In this document: positions 51,081 to 59,917 of the stretch, piece after piece
Layout: each line of letters starts with the position of its first letter
Position numbering within the stretch: position 1 is the stretch's first letter
Origin: JBFHIJ01 sp041596515
GTDB taxonomy: Bacteria > Bacteroidota > Ignavibacteria > Kapaibacteriales > UBA2268
NCBI GenBank assembly: GCA_041596515.1
Contig: JBFHIJ010000006.1
Span: forward strand, 1 to 64,000
Length of the DNA stretch: 64,000 bases
Reading direction: 5' to 3'
Notes under the pieces: model-generated
The model's input: the letters and a program-made list of their open reading frames with translations, nothing else
Database searches by the model: none
Told to the model about the DNA's origin: nothing
Made by a program: the position numbers and the translations under genes

Positions 51081-53357
51081 CTAAAACACAGTCACCTTCA
51101 CCCATATACTTGCGCTTCTGCCAAGATTATCGGTGCAGGTGATTTTTTTTGTGCTGCTTGTTTCTGGAGTGTAAAATATCTTTTCGTCTGACTTGCAGCT
51201 ACCTACTTTCAGATTATCTACAAACCAGGTCATTTCTTTTGCATCCTGCGCAATTACGGCGGAAAGTTCTAATTTGAACTGCCCTTTTTCTGCAAGATAT
51301 TCCTGATTTGCTATTGGTGAAGTAATCGAAGGATTATTTATTGTGGAAAAACGTGTGCATTTTGGATTATGCGGTAAGCGTTCTTTGTATTTAATATTTT
51401 GACTTTTGTAAAAATCAATCAATTCAGGCGGATAGCTTTCTGACTGTATAGTTTTATAACCTTTCTCAGGCAGACAGTCCAAACAGTATTCATATTTACC
51501 GTCTTTAGAAACAAAAATATCACTGCTGTGAGTACACTCTTCATTTGACGAAACAAAAGGAATATAGCCATCAGTCACTTTAGAGCAGTATTTTCCGGCT
51601 TTTTTACCTGTTACACTACAAACTTCCCTTTTCGGTATATCTAATAACTGTAGCTTACCTGAGGGGTCTATTTTTTCTAATATCCTAAATATATCAAATA
51701 GTAGAGGAGTTGCTACTGATGCTCCTGTGAGAGTCGCAGCACCTTTGTTATCAAAGTTGCCAGCCCACACTGCTACTGTATATTTCTTAGCAAACCCTAT
51801 ACTCCAAGCATCTTTCCTTCCATAAGAGGTACCTGTTTTCCAGGCAATTTCCGGTAAATCTTTAGTATATTGATAAGACAGTGGATAATCGGGTCTTTCC
51901 AATTTGGTAAGCATTTTTGCTACCATCTCACTTGCAAGCGGATTGAAAATTGTATCTAATTTATTAGCAGTAGTATCTTTAAAATAGATTGGCTTAGAGT
52001 ACACGCCTCGGTTTGCTATACATCTGTATAGACCGCAGAGTTCTTCCAGTGAAACACCGCAAGCACCAAGCACAGCCGAAAGTCCCATATCCTTCTTGTT
52101 TTTACTGATTTTTTCGAAGTGCATTTGTGTCAATTTTGAAGCAAAATCATCTTTGCTGAGTTGATTTAGCAGATATACCGCAGGGATATTAAGAGATTTT
52201 GCCAAGGCATCTTCAGCATTAACCCATCCGGAAAAAGTTTTATCAAAGTTATCAGGTGAATATAATCCAAAATCCATAGGTATATCTAATATTTTAGTCT
52301 TAGGAGTAATGATTCCTTCTTCTATCGCCATCATATAAACTACAGGCTTTAATGCACTTCCCGGTGAGCGTATAGCTTTTACTCCGTCTACTTGCCCGGC
52401 ATGATCATAATCGAAGAAGTTGCTCGAACCGACATAAGTTAATACTTCGCCTGTGCTATTATCCATAACTACAACTGCAGAATTATAAATATCACGATTT
52501 GCCAAGCCTTTGGTATATGTATAACATAACTTTTCGATAGGCGACTGCATTTTTAAATTTATTGTTGTGTTTAGATTGTAGCTCTGTGAGTGCATATTTT
52601 TAATGTTTTCGCATAAGTGGAGTGCGTATTTAGGTCTGTCTCTACGTTTAGACCTAAATTCTTCGTTCATCGCAGTTTTAATTCTATCTTTAGCAAATGT
52701 ACCAGCAGAGCTATGATAATCAAGCCAGAATAGTTTCTCTTCGTTTATTGCGGTATTATTTTTACCTATTTTAAACTTATTCGGATTATTTGGAATAAAG
52801 GATAAACAGACTGCTTCTGCCAGAGATAAGTTCATGGGGGCCTTGCCAAGGAAAAACAAAGAGGCTGATTTGACACCCTCCACATTCCCGCCAAAGGGAA
52901 TCCGATTCAGGTACATAGTCAGTATCTCATCTTTGGAATAATGCAGCTCCAACTGCATTGCACGAAAGACTTCAACAATCTTATTAATAAATGTACGGTT
53001 TTTGGGTTCTAAAAGGCGGGCAAGCTGCATGGTAATAGTAGATGCACCTGAAACGATATCACCGGAAGTAATATTTTGATAAGCCGCTCGGGCAATAGCC
53101 AAAGGATCAAATCCAAAATGATAATAGAAGCTCTCATCTTCTTTTGCAATAATAGCTTTTCGTAAATCAACTGAAATTTCATCCAAATTAGCTTCGAGCC
53201 GCCATTTGTCATGGGTGTTTAGGAATGTCGCCAGCACATACCCATTAGTATCATAAACCGTAGTAGAATAATCCTTAGCAGGACGAAACGGAAACGCTAA
53301 GTCCAGGATAAAGAACAGAGCAAGCGCTGCTATTACTATTATGATTGCTTTTTTCAT
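51081..53357 (-). CDS. pbpC: penicillin-binding protein 1C
   Basis: 758 residues from ATG 53357, chosen because it starts the membrane anchor (MKKAIIIVIAALALFFI) and because upstream in-frame ATGs lie in the terminator of the previous gene. GT51 glycosyltransferase with EDESFYYHFGFDP; transpeptidase with SPGSALKP (SxxK) and KTGTS; C-terminal BiPBP_C Ig-like domain ending DNLGRSASIWVKVTVF. Synthesises peptidoglycan in the periplasm. Its last about 65 bases have two further diverged copies beyond the end of the gene, at 48520 and 49312. Confidence 0.95.
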   Translation of the reverse strand: MKKAIIIVIAALALFFILDLAFPFRPAKDYSTTVYDTNGYVLATFLNTHDKWRLEANLDEISVDLRKAIIAKEDESFYYHFGFDPLAIARAAYQNITSGDIVSGASTITMQLARLLEPKNRTFINKIVEVFRAMQLELHYSKDEILTMYLNRIPFGGNVEGVKSASLFFLGKAPMNLSLAEAVCLSFIPNNPNKFKIGKNNTAINEEKLFWLDYHSSAGTFAKDRIKTAMNEEFRSKRRDRPKYALHLCENIKNMHSQSYNLNTTINLKMQSPIEKLCYTYTKGLANRDIYNSAVVVMDNSTGEVLTYVGSSNFFDYDHAGQVDGVKAIRSPGSALKPVVYMMAIEEGIITPKTKILDIPMDFGLYSPDNFDKTFSGWVNAEDALAKSLNIPAVYLLNQLSKDDFASKLTQMHFEKISKNKKDMGLSAVLGACGVSLEELCGLYRCIANRGVYSKPIYFKDTTANKLDTIFNPLASEMVAKMLTKLERPDYPLSYQYTKDLPEIAWKTGTSYGRKDAWSIGFAKKYTVAVWAGNFDNKGAATLTGASVATPLLFDIFRILEKIDPSGKLQLLDIPKREVCSVTGKKAGKYCSKVTDGYIPFVSSNEECTHSSDIFVSKDGKYEYCLDCLPEKGYKTIQSESYPPELIDFYKSQNIKYKERLPHNPKCTRFSTINNPSITSPIANQEYLAEKGQFKLELSAVIAQDAKEMTWFVDNLKVGSCKSDEKIFYTPETSSTKKITCTDNLGRSASIWVKVTVF

Positions 53358-53414
53358 CTTGGTAAAATAGGAAATTAGTGCGGAATCAGGAAATATAATA
53401 CGAGCTATTTGCAT

Positions 53415-53448
53415 ATAAAAAGTGCCCATATTCTAAAATACGAGCACT
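53415..53448 (-). terminator. intrinsic terminator of the BACON lipoprotein gene
   Basis: Minus strand stem AGTGCTCGTATT with AATATGGGCACT (12 bp, two G-U), loop TTAG, then TTTTTAT. It shows pbpC starts downstream of here. Confidence 0.75.
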
Positions 53449-53475
53449 TCATTTAGCAAGGTATGTGGGATGTAA

Positions 53476-55431
53476 TTATTTTAAGCTATTAGAGTAAATA
53501 GCCCAAGTATCTAAAGTAGGCATGCCTTCTTCTGCCTGCATAACTACAATATACTTAGTACCATCAGAGTTAAAGAAGCAATATTTTGCATCTGGTTTGA
53601 AAAACTTATACCCATTGTTCCCGTCTGGAATAGAGAACTTCGGTAGGTTAATTTCTTTTTCAAAATTCAGATAATTTGCATCAAATATTCTTAATTTCTC
53701 AGCTAATTTTGGAGAGTAATAATCATTTGTAGCAAATGCCGCACAAATCTTATTAGATTCAGAGGAATGATCAACACAGTTTAGCGTGCCAGTTCCTTCT
53801 AAGACACCTGCATATTTAAAGTCATGTTCTTGAGATGTAGACAACCTATATACATTTTTAGACTTTGTAAATACTCTTTCTCCATCTTCACTATACCAAA
53901 AATCTCCACCTGTGTTGACATTTTGACCGTAATTACTGCTATAAAGGAATTTTATCGAATCTGTACTAACATCATATTTATATAAATTTGATGACGACGA
54001 GCCTTGGTTAGTGAGAAGGTACTGACCAGTTGGATCTAATTTTATCATTCCTTGCGAATAATAACTTCCACCATTTTGAGTTTTTTCTAATCCGGTAGAA
54101 AGGTCTAAACCAAATACTCCATCATTGTAGCTATTACTAGATGTAAAATATGCCCATTTTCTATCTGACATTACTATATCATAACAATCAACAGAAACAG
54201 TATAAAATCCCAATTCTGTTTTATTATTTAAATCCAAGTAACTGACAGCTGCATTATGCCCTACCACTGCATATTTACCATTTGGAGATACCGATAAACA
54301 TTTCGGTGTTTTATTAATTTGGATAGATTCCATTGTCTTATTTTCTGTGTTGCAGATAAGCAATTTATGCGGATCTGCAGTTAGAATTAGTAGTTTTTCT
54401 AATTTGTCATTATATTCTGCGTCAATTACTTCCCCTTCTATCATCCATTTGGATTTATCTACATGGATAACTTTGACAGGTAAGTTAGATACAGTATAAT
54501 TTTGAGAATTTTTTATTTCTAAATTGAAATTATTTACACCTGATACGAGCTTGCTAGTTATGGCATTTACATCGATTTTAACAGAATCACTTACCGAGAT
54601 ACTGCCTGAATTAGGACTACAATCCAATGCTTTAGATTCATTTCCTATAGAATAATTAAATTGTGTATTTCCGACATTTTTCAAGTAAAATGACTTTGTT
54701 GTTTCATTGATATTAAAATATAAAGTATCTAGTCCTGGCACTGCTTGCTCTATTTCCGGCACTTCTGCAGTAACTTTAATTTTAGTACTATCTTCATAAT
54801 TATTATAGTACATAATTAACTCGCCTTCAAGTGTTCCTAAAGGTTGATTTGATCTGTCTATATAAACTGTAATATCTCGGCTATCTGAAGGGTATATACT
54901 TAAACCGTTTGAACTTAAAACAATCCATTCATTTCTCGAAAAAATACTTCCGGATAATACACCTTTACCTTTATTTCTAATTGTCAAGCGTTGTTGCATT
55001 TGTTGCTCATTAAAGTGGATTGATTCCGGTTCGAACACTGGATCAGGATATTGATTTACATACACTTCTATTTGAGATGAGCATATTCCTGCTCCATCAG
55101 ACATTATAGACAATATACCTGAAAGATGTCCTGTCTGAACTATTTCTGTATTTATTGTACCCTTAATTTCAATCATATTTTCTGATATTTTCCCTTCTTC
55201 TTGAGAAAGATTCAACCATTTTGGCTTAGATGTAACTTGCCAAGTATGAGAACTTTTAGGCTGAGTTGACAGATAAAAAGTAATAGTATCTCTGTCATTT
55301 GCTGCTATTTGTTGTGGAGCCATAATAATTTGCGATTCGACAACAGGAGCTACAGAATTGTCATCGTCATCTCCACAAGCTGCGAAAAATAATATTCCAA
55401 ATAATATAAAAAGCAAATAATAAAACTTCAT
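53476..55431 (-). CDS. BACON-like / beta-propeller lipoprotein
   Basis: 651 residues; lipobox in GILFFAACGDD. N-half about 35-330: repeated BACON-type Ig modules (WQVTSKPKWLNLSQEEGKIS, FSRNEWIVLSSNGLSIYPSDSRDITVYID, LDCSPNSGSISVSDSVKIDV). C-half about 330-651: WD-like propeller (KCLSVSPNGKYAVVGHN, MIKLDPTGQYLLTNQG, DFWYSEDGERVF). Such proteins are surface-exposed and often bind glycans or mucin. No enzyme motif. Confidence 0.8.
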   Translation of the reverse strand: MKFYYLLFILFGILFFAACGDDDDNSVAPVVESQIIMAPQQIAANDRDTITFYLSTQPKSSHTWQVTSKPKWLNLSQEEGKISENMIEIKGTINTEIVQTGHLSGILSIMSDGAGICSSQIEVYVNQYPDPVFEPESIHFNEQQMQQRLTIRNKGKGVLSGSIFSRNEWIVLSSNGLSIYPSDSRDITVYIDRSNQPLGTLEGELIMYYNNYEDSTKIKVTAEVPEIEQAVPGLDTLYFNINETTKSFYLKNVGNTQFNYSIGNESKALDCSPNSGSISVSDSVKIDVNAITSKLVSGVNNFNLEIKNSQNYTVSNLPVKVIHVDKSKWMIEGEVIDAEYNDKLEKLLILTADPHKLLICNTENKTMESIQINKTPKCLSVSPNGKYAVVGHNAAVSYLDLNNKTELGFYTVSVDCYDIVMSDRKWAYFTSSNSYNDGVFGLDLSTGLEKTQNGGSYYSQGMIKLDPTGQYLLTNQGSSSSNLYKYDVSTDSIKFLYSSNYGQNVNTGGDFWYSEDGERVFTKSKNVYRLSTSQEHDFKYAGVLEGTGTLNCVDHSSESNKICAAFATNDYYSPKLAEKLRIFDANYLNFEKEINLPKFSIPDGNNGYKFFKPDAKYCFFNSDGTKYIVVMQAEEGMPTLDTWAIYSNSLK

Positions 55432-55560
55432 AAATCTAATCCTTAAAATGTATCAATAAGTAAAATCAAAGATAGAAAAAATGTATATTTATTGCAATCA
55501 ATAAATAACAATAATATACGATAATGCAGAATTATTATCAGAATTATTAATAATTATCGA

Positions 55561-56310
55561 CTAAACCAAACCCAATAACCTAACCGCCATAATAAGAATA
55601 GCTACAATCATTACTATTTTGATGACTTTTTCGCCTTTTTTAACTGCTAATTTAGCTGAGATCCAGGCGCCTGTGGATGTTCCGGCAGCTATTGCAAGAC
55701 CAAGAACCCAGTTTACATTTCCGGTGAGGGCAAAGATAAGTAGGGAGGGGATTGTAAAGAAGAAGACTATAAATACTTTGTGCATATTTACATAATCTAA
55801 TGTGAGTCGAAGTAAGTAGTACAAAGATGCCATCAGTAAAAAGCCAACTCCTACCTGCATAAAGCCGCCATAAAAACCTATTAGAAACATTGCTATATAT
55901 ACTTTCCAGCTTCTGTTGCCTTCCGGGCTTGCAATTAGCTCTACTTTTTTACGGGGCAGGAGCATAGAGATAACAACTCCAATCATCACTATGCCGAGTA
56001 TTATCTTAAATGCTTCATTGCTGAGATTGATGGCAAATAAAGCACCTGTAATTGCACCAGGCAAAGTAGCTAAAGCCATTTTTAGGCTTATTTTGAAGTT
56101 AGAATAGTTCTCTTTTTTAAAAGAGAGTATCGCTGATAAATTTTGTAAAAGTATACCGACTCGATTTGTTCCGTTTGCCATAGGAGCATCCATACCCATG
56201 AATATCAATGCGGGCAAAAGCAAAGTCGAACCACCACCTGCCATAACATTGATAAAGCCGGCTATAAGTCCTAAGCCAAATAACATTAGAATATTTTCGG
56301 GCGTTATCAC
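55561..56310 (-). CDS. sulfite exporter TauE/SafE family permease
   Basis: 249 residues, about eight membrane helices. Family signature AGFINVMAGGGSTLLLPALIF and GFYGGFMQVGVGF, one in each half. Moves sulfonates or other organic anions. Its ATG overlaps the stop of the upstream beta-lactamase-fold gene by 4 bases. Confidence 0.92.
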   Translation of the reverse strand: MITPENILMLFGLGLIAGFINVMAGGGSTLLLPALIFMGMDAPMANGTNRVGILLQNLSAILSFKKENYSNFKISLKMALATLPGAITGALFAINLSNEAFKIILGIVMIGVVISMLLPRKKVELIASPEGNRSWKVYIAMFLIGFYGGFMQVGVGFLLMASLYYLLRLTLDYVNMHKVFIVFFFTIPSLLIFALTGNVNWVLGLAIAAGTSTGAWISAKLAVKKGEKVIKIVMIVAILIMAVRLLGLV

Positions 56311-57677
56311 TTCGTCTCCTGTGCCTCAATTTTTATAGCACTAAATACTTGACCGGATCTCAATTTAATAGAGAGATTTTGCACTGTACCGTCTTCCTTA
56401 AATTCAAATTCAAGAGGAGATTCCATATCCTCAATAATAAATTTTGTATCTGATAATGGAATCAGTCTATATATGCCCCAGCTCGCACTTTCCAAAGTCA
56501 GATAGTCCAATTCGCGGTTTATCGAAATAGTTTCCCATGGTAAGCTGTAATTGCCGATATACTTCTTAAAATTATCTTCTGGTATTTCAATTTTTTCTAT
56601 CTTTTTGGGGTTTTCCGGCAAAAAAGCGATAGGTGCGTCTGGGTTAGGATCTTTTTCAATAGCATCAACAGCCTGGAGACACATCTTTTCAAAATCTACA
56701 TAAGTAATAGATTTACCGGCGTAAGTATCCATTCTGTTAACAATTACTATATTTGCTTTTGGGATAACTGCTAAGTAATGCCCACCTGCTCCAACAGCTA
56801 TAATTGCTTCCTGCTTCGCCAGTTCACCCTTGGGTAGCCACCACATAAGACCACACCCTGAAAATACTTGACTAAAAGTGCCAAGTTCAGTGCTTCGTGG
56901 GTATGTAGATACATCATACCATTCTTCTGAAAATAATCGCTGATTGCCCCATTTCCCTTTATTTATATATAAAACACCTAATCTCGCCAAATCTCTGGCT
57001 GACATCTTAATTGGAAAAGCAGGAAAGTAGGAGTGTTTCGCTTCCCAGTGATGATAGCCATCTATAAAACGGAAGTCCTGCATCCCTAAATTTCTTGCTA
57101 TCTTAACCATGAGTAGTTCGAAGAAGTCCTGCTTAAAACCACTTTCCAAGATTTGCCCTAAAACATTAGAGTCCCAGTTATTTAAATAGAAGTAAGAACC
57201 GGGAGCAAGTGTGTCTCTCGTTGGTTTAGAAGCTCTTGAACGAGGAGATTCGTAAGCTGCATCATGAAAAACACAGGAACGCATTGCAAGCAAATCAATT
57301 ATCTTGGCACTTTTCTCATTATCAGAGAGCTTATCCATGTCATCTAATCCCATTTGCGCGATAGTCAGATTAGTATCTATCTGATTTTGTGATACATAAG
57401 AACCATAAAGAGCATGTATAAGATTATTACGCAAAGAGTGTAGCATATATCTACGATAAATATCACCCCAAGAAGCTGCAACACGGCCATTTCGAATAAC
57501 CATAAAGGCATCACTATTCAAAGTGTCAAAACTTGTTTTCAGGATTTCCATTTTTTTCGGATTTAACCCTGCATCTTCGTAGCTTTTATAAATTTGCCAC
57601 TCGCCTGCTTTCAAAGAGGTAGATGCCAGCACTATTACTATTAACCATATATATTTTATCTTCAATGTAAACTCCAC
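56307..57677 (-). CDS. exported beta-lactamase-fold protein with lost catalytic residues
   Basis: 456 residues; signal peptide 1-25 (ends LKA). Beta-lactamase/esterase family (PF00144-like) with C-terminal beta domain (about 370-456). In relatives the nucleophile motif is SVRKS; here it reads S81-L-R-N84, so the Lys is Asn. The second motif, usually YNNWDFN, reads L165-NNWDSN, so the general-base Tyr is Leu, although Y164 is next to it. I infer a binding or inactive enzyme. Translationally coupled with the TauE/SafE permease. Confidence 0.8.
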   Translation of the reverse strand: MEFTLKIKYIWLIVIVLASTSLKAGEWQIYKSYEDAGLNPKKMEILKTSFDTLNSDAFMVIRNGRVAASWGDIYRRYMLHSLRNNLIHALYGSYVSQNQIDTNLTIAQMGLDDMDKLSDNEKSAKIIDLLAMRSCVFHDAAYESPRSRASKPTRDTLAPGSYFYLNNWDSNVLGQILESGFKQDFFELLMVKIARNLGMQDFRFIDGYHHWEAKHSYFPAFPIKMSARDLARLGVLYINKGKWGNQRLFSEEWYDVSTYPRSTELGTFSQVFSGCGLMWWLPKGELAKQEAIIAVGAGGHYLAVIPKANIVIVNRMDTYAGKSITYVDFEKMCLQAVDAIEKDPNPDAPIAFLPENPKKIEKIEIPEDNFKKYIGNYSLPWETISINRELDYLTLESASWGIYRLIPLSDTKFIIEDMESPLEFEFKEDGTVQNLSIKLRSGQVFSAIKIEAQETK

Positions 57678-57799
57678 ATAGACAAAAATATAAATATATC
57701 AATTTCAATACCATTTTCTGCAAAGTAATATTCTTATTTGACGTGAGCAATGTATATGGATTACAAATTTTACAATGTTTTGCCTACATATTTTATTTA

Positions 57800-57817
57800 A
57801 TCGACAATATTGTCGAT
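57800..57817. promoter_or_regulatory. perfect 18-bp palindrome, candidate operator
   Basis: ATCGACAATATTGTCGAT reads the same on both strands. It lies 115 bases before ATG 57932 in the 254-base region between divergent genes. Typical size for a dimeric repressor site; regulator unknown. Confidence 0.55.
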
Positions 57818-57931
57818 ATAAACTATAGAGTAAAACTTGGTAATTGCCATAAATAAGGGATTTTAACTTATGGCATGATACTTGTAAATATAGAAACAGA
57901 AACTTCTATAATTTATATTTTGGAGATAAAG

Positions 57932-58219
57932 ATGAAGAAATTTTTTGCGACGCTTATGTTGGGTGCCTTTTTATTTGGTGCTAACTCAATGGTAATGACT
58001 GCTCAAGACAATATGAAACCTGTAGATAAAAAAGAAATTATATCTGCTGATAAAAAAGTTGCCAAAAAAGCAGCTTGCTGCGATAATACTAAGAAAAAAG
58101 ACGGCACTTGCACTGATAAAAAAGTAGATAAAAAAAGCTGCTGCCCAGATGCAAAATCTAGTTGCGAAGGGACTGCACCAAAAGGTCACAAACACACTGG
58201 TTGCAGTGGCAAAAAATAA
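57932..58219 (+). CDS. small cysteine/lysine-rich exported protein
   Basis: 95 residues from ATG 57932 (GGAG 10 bases before), signal peptide 1-24 (ends MTA). The mature part is Lys-rich with CC pairs (KAACCDNTKK, KKSCCPDAKSSC) and ends KHTGCSGKK. Resembles metallothionein-like or heavy-metal-scavenging proteins; a periplasmic metal or redox role is inferred. No close family recognised. Ends at a terminator. Confidence 0.7.
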   Translation: MKKFFATLMLGAFLFGANSMVMTAQDNMKPVDKKEIISADKKVAKKAACCDNTKKKDGTCTDKKVDKKSCCPDAKSSCEGTAPKGHKHTGCSGKK

Positions 58220-58249
58220 GCATTAGAAAAAGATAGACCCAATAAAAAT

Positions 58250-58290
58250 AAAGCCCTGTACTTACATTATAAGTGCCGGGCTTTGTTTAT
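58250..58290 (+). terminator. intrinsic terminator of the Cys-rich gene
   Basis: AAAGCCCTGTACTT with AAGTGCCGGGCTTT (14 bp, one mismatch), followed by a T-rich tract. It also suits the converging CoA-binding gene. Confidence 0.82.
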
Positions 58291-58313
58291 TTTATGAGGC
58301 CTATCGATTCCAT

Positions 58314-58766
58314 TTACTTCGGATACTTACCAAACAGTTTGTTAATGCTTTTGTGGAAATTATGTATACCTTTTACAGGCTCTAAATACATTAAAAGACA
58401 TTGCTTGCAGATAATATTTGAGTCTGACTGCTTAGCTTTTGTGATGATATAGTCTGTCTCAGAAGTTTGTTGCACCCAAATATTTTGAAAACCACTAGCT
58501 AATGCTTCCTTAAAAATTCCATCCGAGTGCTCTTTACCTGTCACTATTACTATACTTTTGGTATTGAGAGGCAGAGCGTCCAGAGAAGTATAACATTTTT
58601 CATTGTCAAACTTCTCCATATTAGGATTGACCGGGATTACATTTTTTCCAAGCTTTTTGAGTTCTTTATATATTATATTGCCAAACTTTTTCTCGTTTCT
58701 TGAGACTCCTGCAACGGCTATATAATCGGACTCAAAAAAACTATCAATTTGAGATTTGCTTACCAT
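58314..58766 (-). CDS. CoA-binding domain protein (YccU-like)
   Basis: 150 residues, Rossmann-like CoA-binding domain: IAVAGVSRNEKKFGNIIYKEL, VIPVNPN, WVQQ, and a C-terminal C-x-x-C-like IICKQCLLMYLE. Members bind CoA; function in vivo unknown. Starts 12 bases after the barrel protein's stop, on the same strand. Confidence 0.9.
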   Translation of the reverse strand: MVSKSQIDSFFESDYIAVAGVSRNEKKFGNIIYKELKKLGKNVIPVNPNMEKFDNEKCYTSLDALPLNTKSIVIVTGKEHSDGIFKEALASGFQNIWVQQTSETDYIITKAKQSDSNIICKQCLLMYLEPVKGIHNFHKSINKLFGKYPK

Positions 58767-58778
58767 GCTAAACTCCTG

Positions 58779-59525
58779 TTAGAATCTAAAAGTAACACCC
58801 ATACGAATAGCAAGTAAATCAGTTTTTGAAGTTGCTTCTTCGTAGGATACAGCACCATCGCTTACTTGTTTTGATTTAGGAACTATGTACTGAGCTGTGC
58901 CTCCTAATAAATAGTTTGCATTCAAATCTATCAGTAATTCCCAGTATCTGGAATTGTTTTCTAATTGACCTCTATAGACATTAAATGCGATACCACCACC
59001 GACACCATAGTTATAAGTCCAATCCGATTTGTCGTCAGATGATGCGATATTGTTATCTTCATTGTTACTATTTATGTCTTCAACTGTAGTTGTAGTAGAA
59101 AGATTATTGAAACCTGCCAACATTTCTACATAAGGACGAATCGGCCCCCAGTCAGGCATCAGTTTAATACCAAAATCCATATTATACATTTGATAATCAG
59201 TCGTTACATCAACTCGCAAATCAGGTATGGTAGTACTCCAAGGTCTTTCATCAGTTTCAGAAGCAAAGCTCATAAAACCAAACTTGCCTCCAATATAAAT
59301 CGGAGTGTTCTCTACATTAAAAAACAAATCAGCACCTATACCAAATCCTGTCTTGTTATTATTATCTTCAAATTCGCCTTGCGGCATTCCGGCAAGGAAA
59401 CTAATATTGAAAGCAACAGGGTAGTATTGATCTTGAGAAGCTGCGTCATTGTTTACCTGTTTTTGAGCGAGCATGTTAATTGTACCAATAATTAACAGTA
59501 CTACTAAGATAAGAAGATTTTTCAT
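58779..59525 (-). CDS. outer membrane beta-barrel protein
   Basis: 248 residues, signal peptide 1-20 (ends LAQ). Opacity/OmpW-like barrel: alternating strands (FGIGADLFFNVENTPIYIGGKFGFMS, MYNMDFGIKLMPDWGPIRPYVEMLAGFN, LAIRMGVTFRF) with the C-terminal Phe typical of BamA substrates. Short acidic loop about 140-160. Structural or porin-like; ligand unknown. Confidence 0.85.
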   Translation of the reverse strand: MKNLLILVVLLIIGTINMLAQKQVNNDAASQDQYYPVAFNISFLAGMPQGEFEDNNNKTGFGIGADLFFNVENTPIYIGGKFGFMSFASETDERPWSTTIPDLRVDVTTDYQMYNMDFGIKLMPDWGPIRPYVEMLAGFNNLSTTTTVEDINSNNEDNNIASSDDKSDWTYNYGVGGGIAFNVYRGQLENNSRYWELLIDLNANYLLGGTAQYIVPKSKQVSDGAVSYEEATSKTDLLAIRMGVTFRF

Positions 59526-59821
59526 TTTTGACCCTTTGATTATAAAAACAGTGCTAATACGTTGGATTAAGTTAAGAGTTGCATAAATTATCGAATAGTG
59601 TTCGGTAATATTTTGAATTTACCAAAAATAAAGCATTTAGCAAATACATGAATATGCAAAAAAGAAACTATATTTACAGTAGTCGAATTTTTAAAATTAG
59701 ACTGCCCAAAGATTTGATTTCAATGCCACATAATAATTTTCAATAGTATTTATATGTATCTGGTTTGAGTATCAGAAAAGATTAGAATATAATAATATGA
59801 TTTGTTAAATTACTAACGCAT
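59526..59821. other. gene-free stretch between barrel and TPR terminator
   Basis: AT-rich, no convincing gene or repeat seen. It probably carries the promoter of the minus-strand barrel gene. Confidence 0.4.
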
Positions 59822-59899
59822 AAAAAAATGGGACTGTCTTCTGAATTGAGCAAGGATGTTATAGGAAGTAAACCATAAATCTTTTCAAAAGCAGTCCCA
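59822..59899 (-). terminator. long hairpin and terminator after the TPR gene
   Basis: Minus-strand arms TGGGACTGCTTTTGAA and TTCAGAAGACAGTCCCA pair over about 16 bp with a bulge around a loop of about 38 bases, followed by seven Ts. Larger than needed for termination; a small-RNA 3' end is possible. Confidence 0.7.
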
Positions 59900-59917
59900 A
59901 AAGATAATATCAAAGTG

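Noticed and set aside
48520..51144. Three spaced repeats considered as a degenerate CRISPR or IS ends
   Set aside because: Spacing is about 0.8 and 1.8 kb, repeats are direct and coding-like, all match the pbpC 3' end, and no transposase or inverted ends are present.
53358..53429. Upstream ATGs for pbpC
   Set aside because: They sit in or at the terminator of the preceding gene; ATG 53357 begins the membrane anchor.
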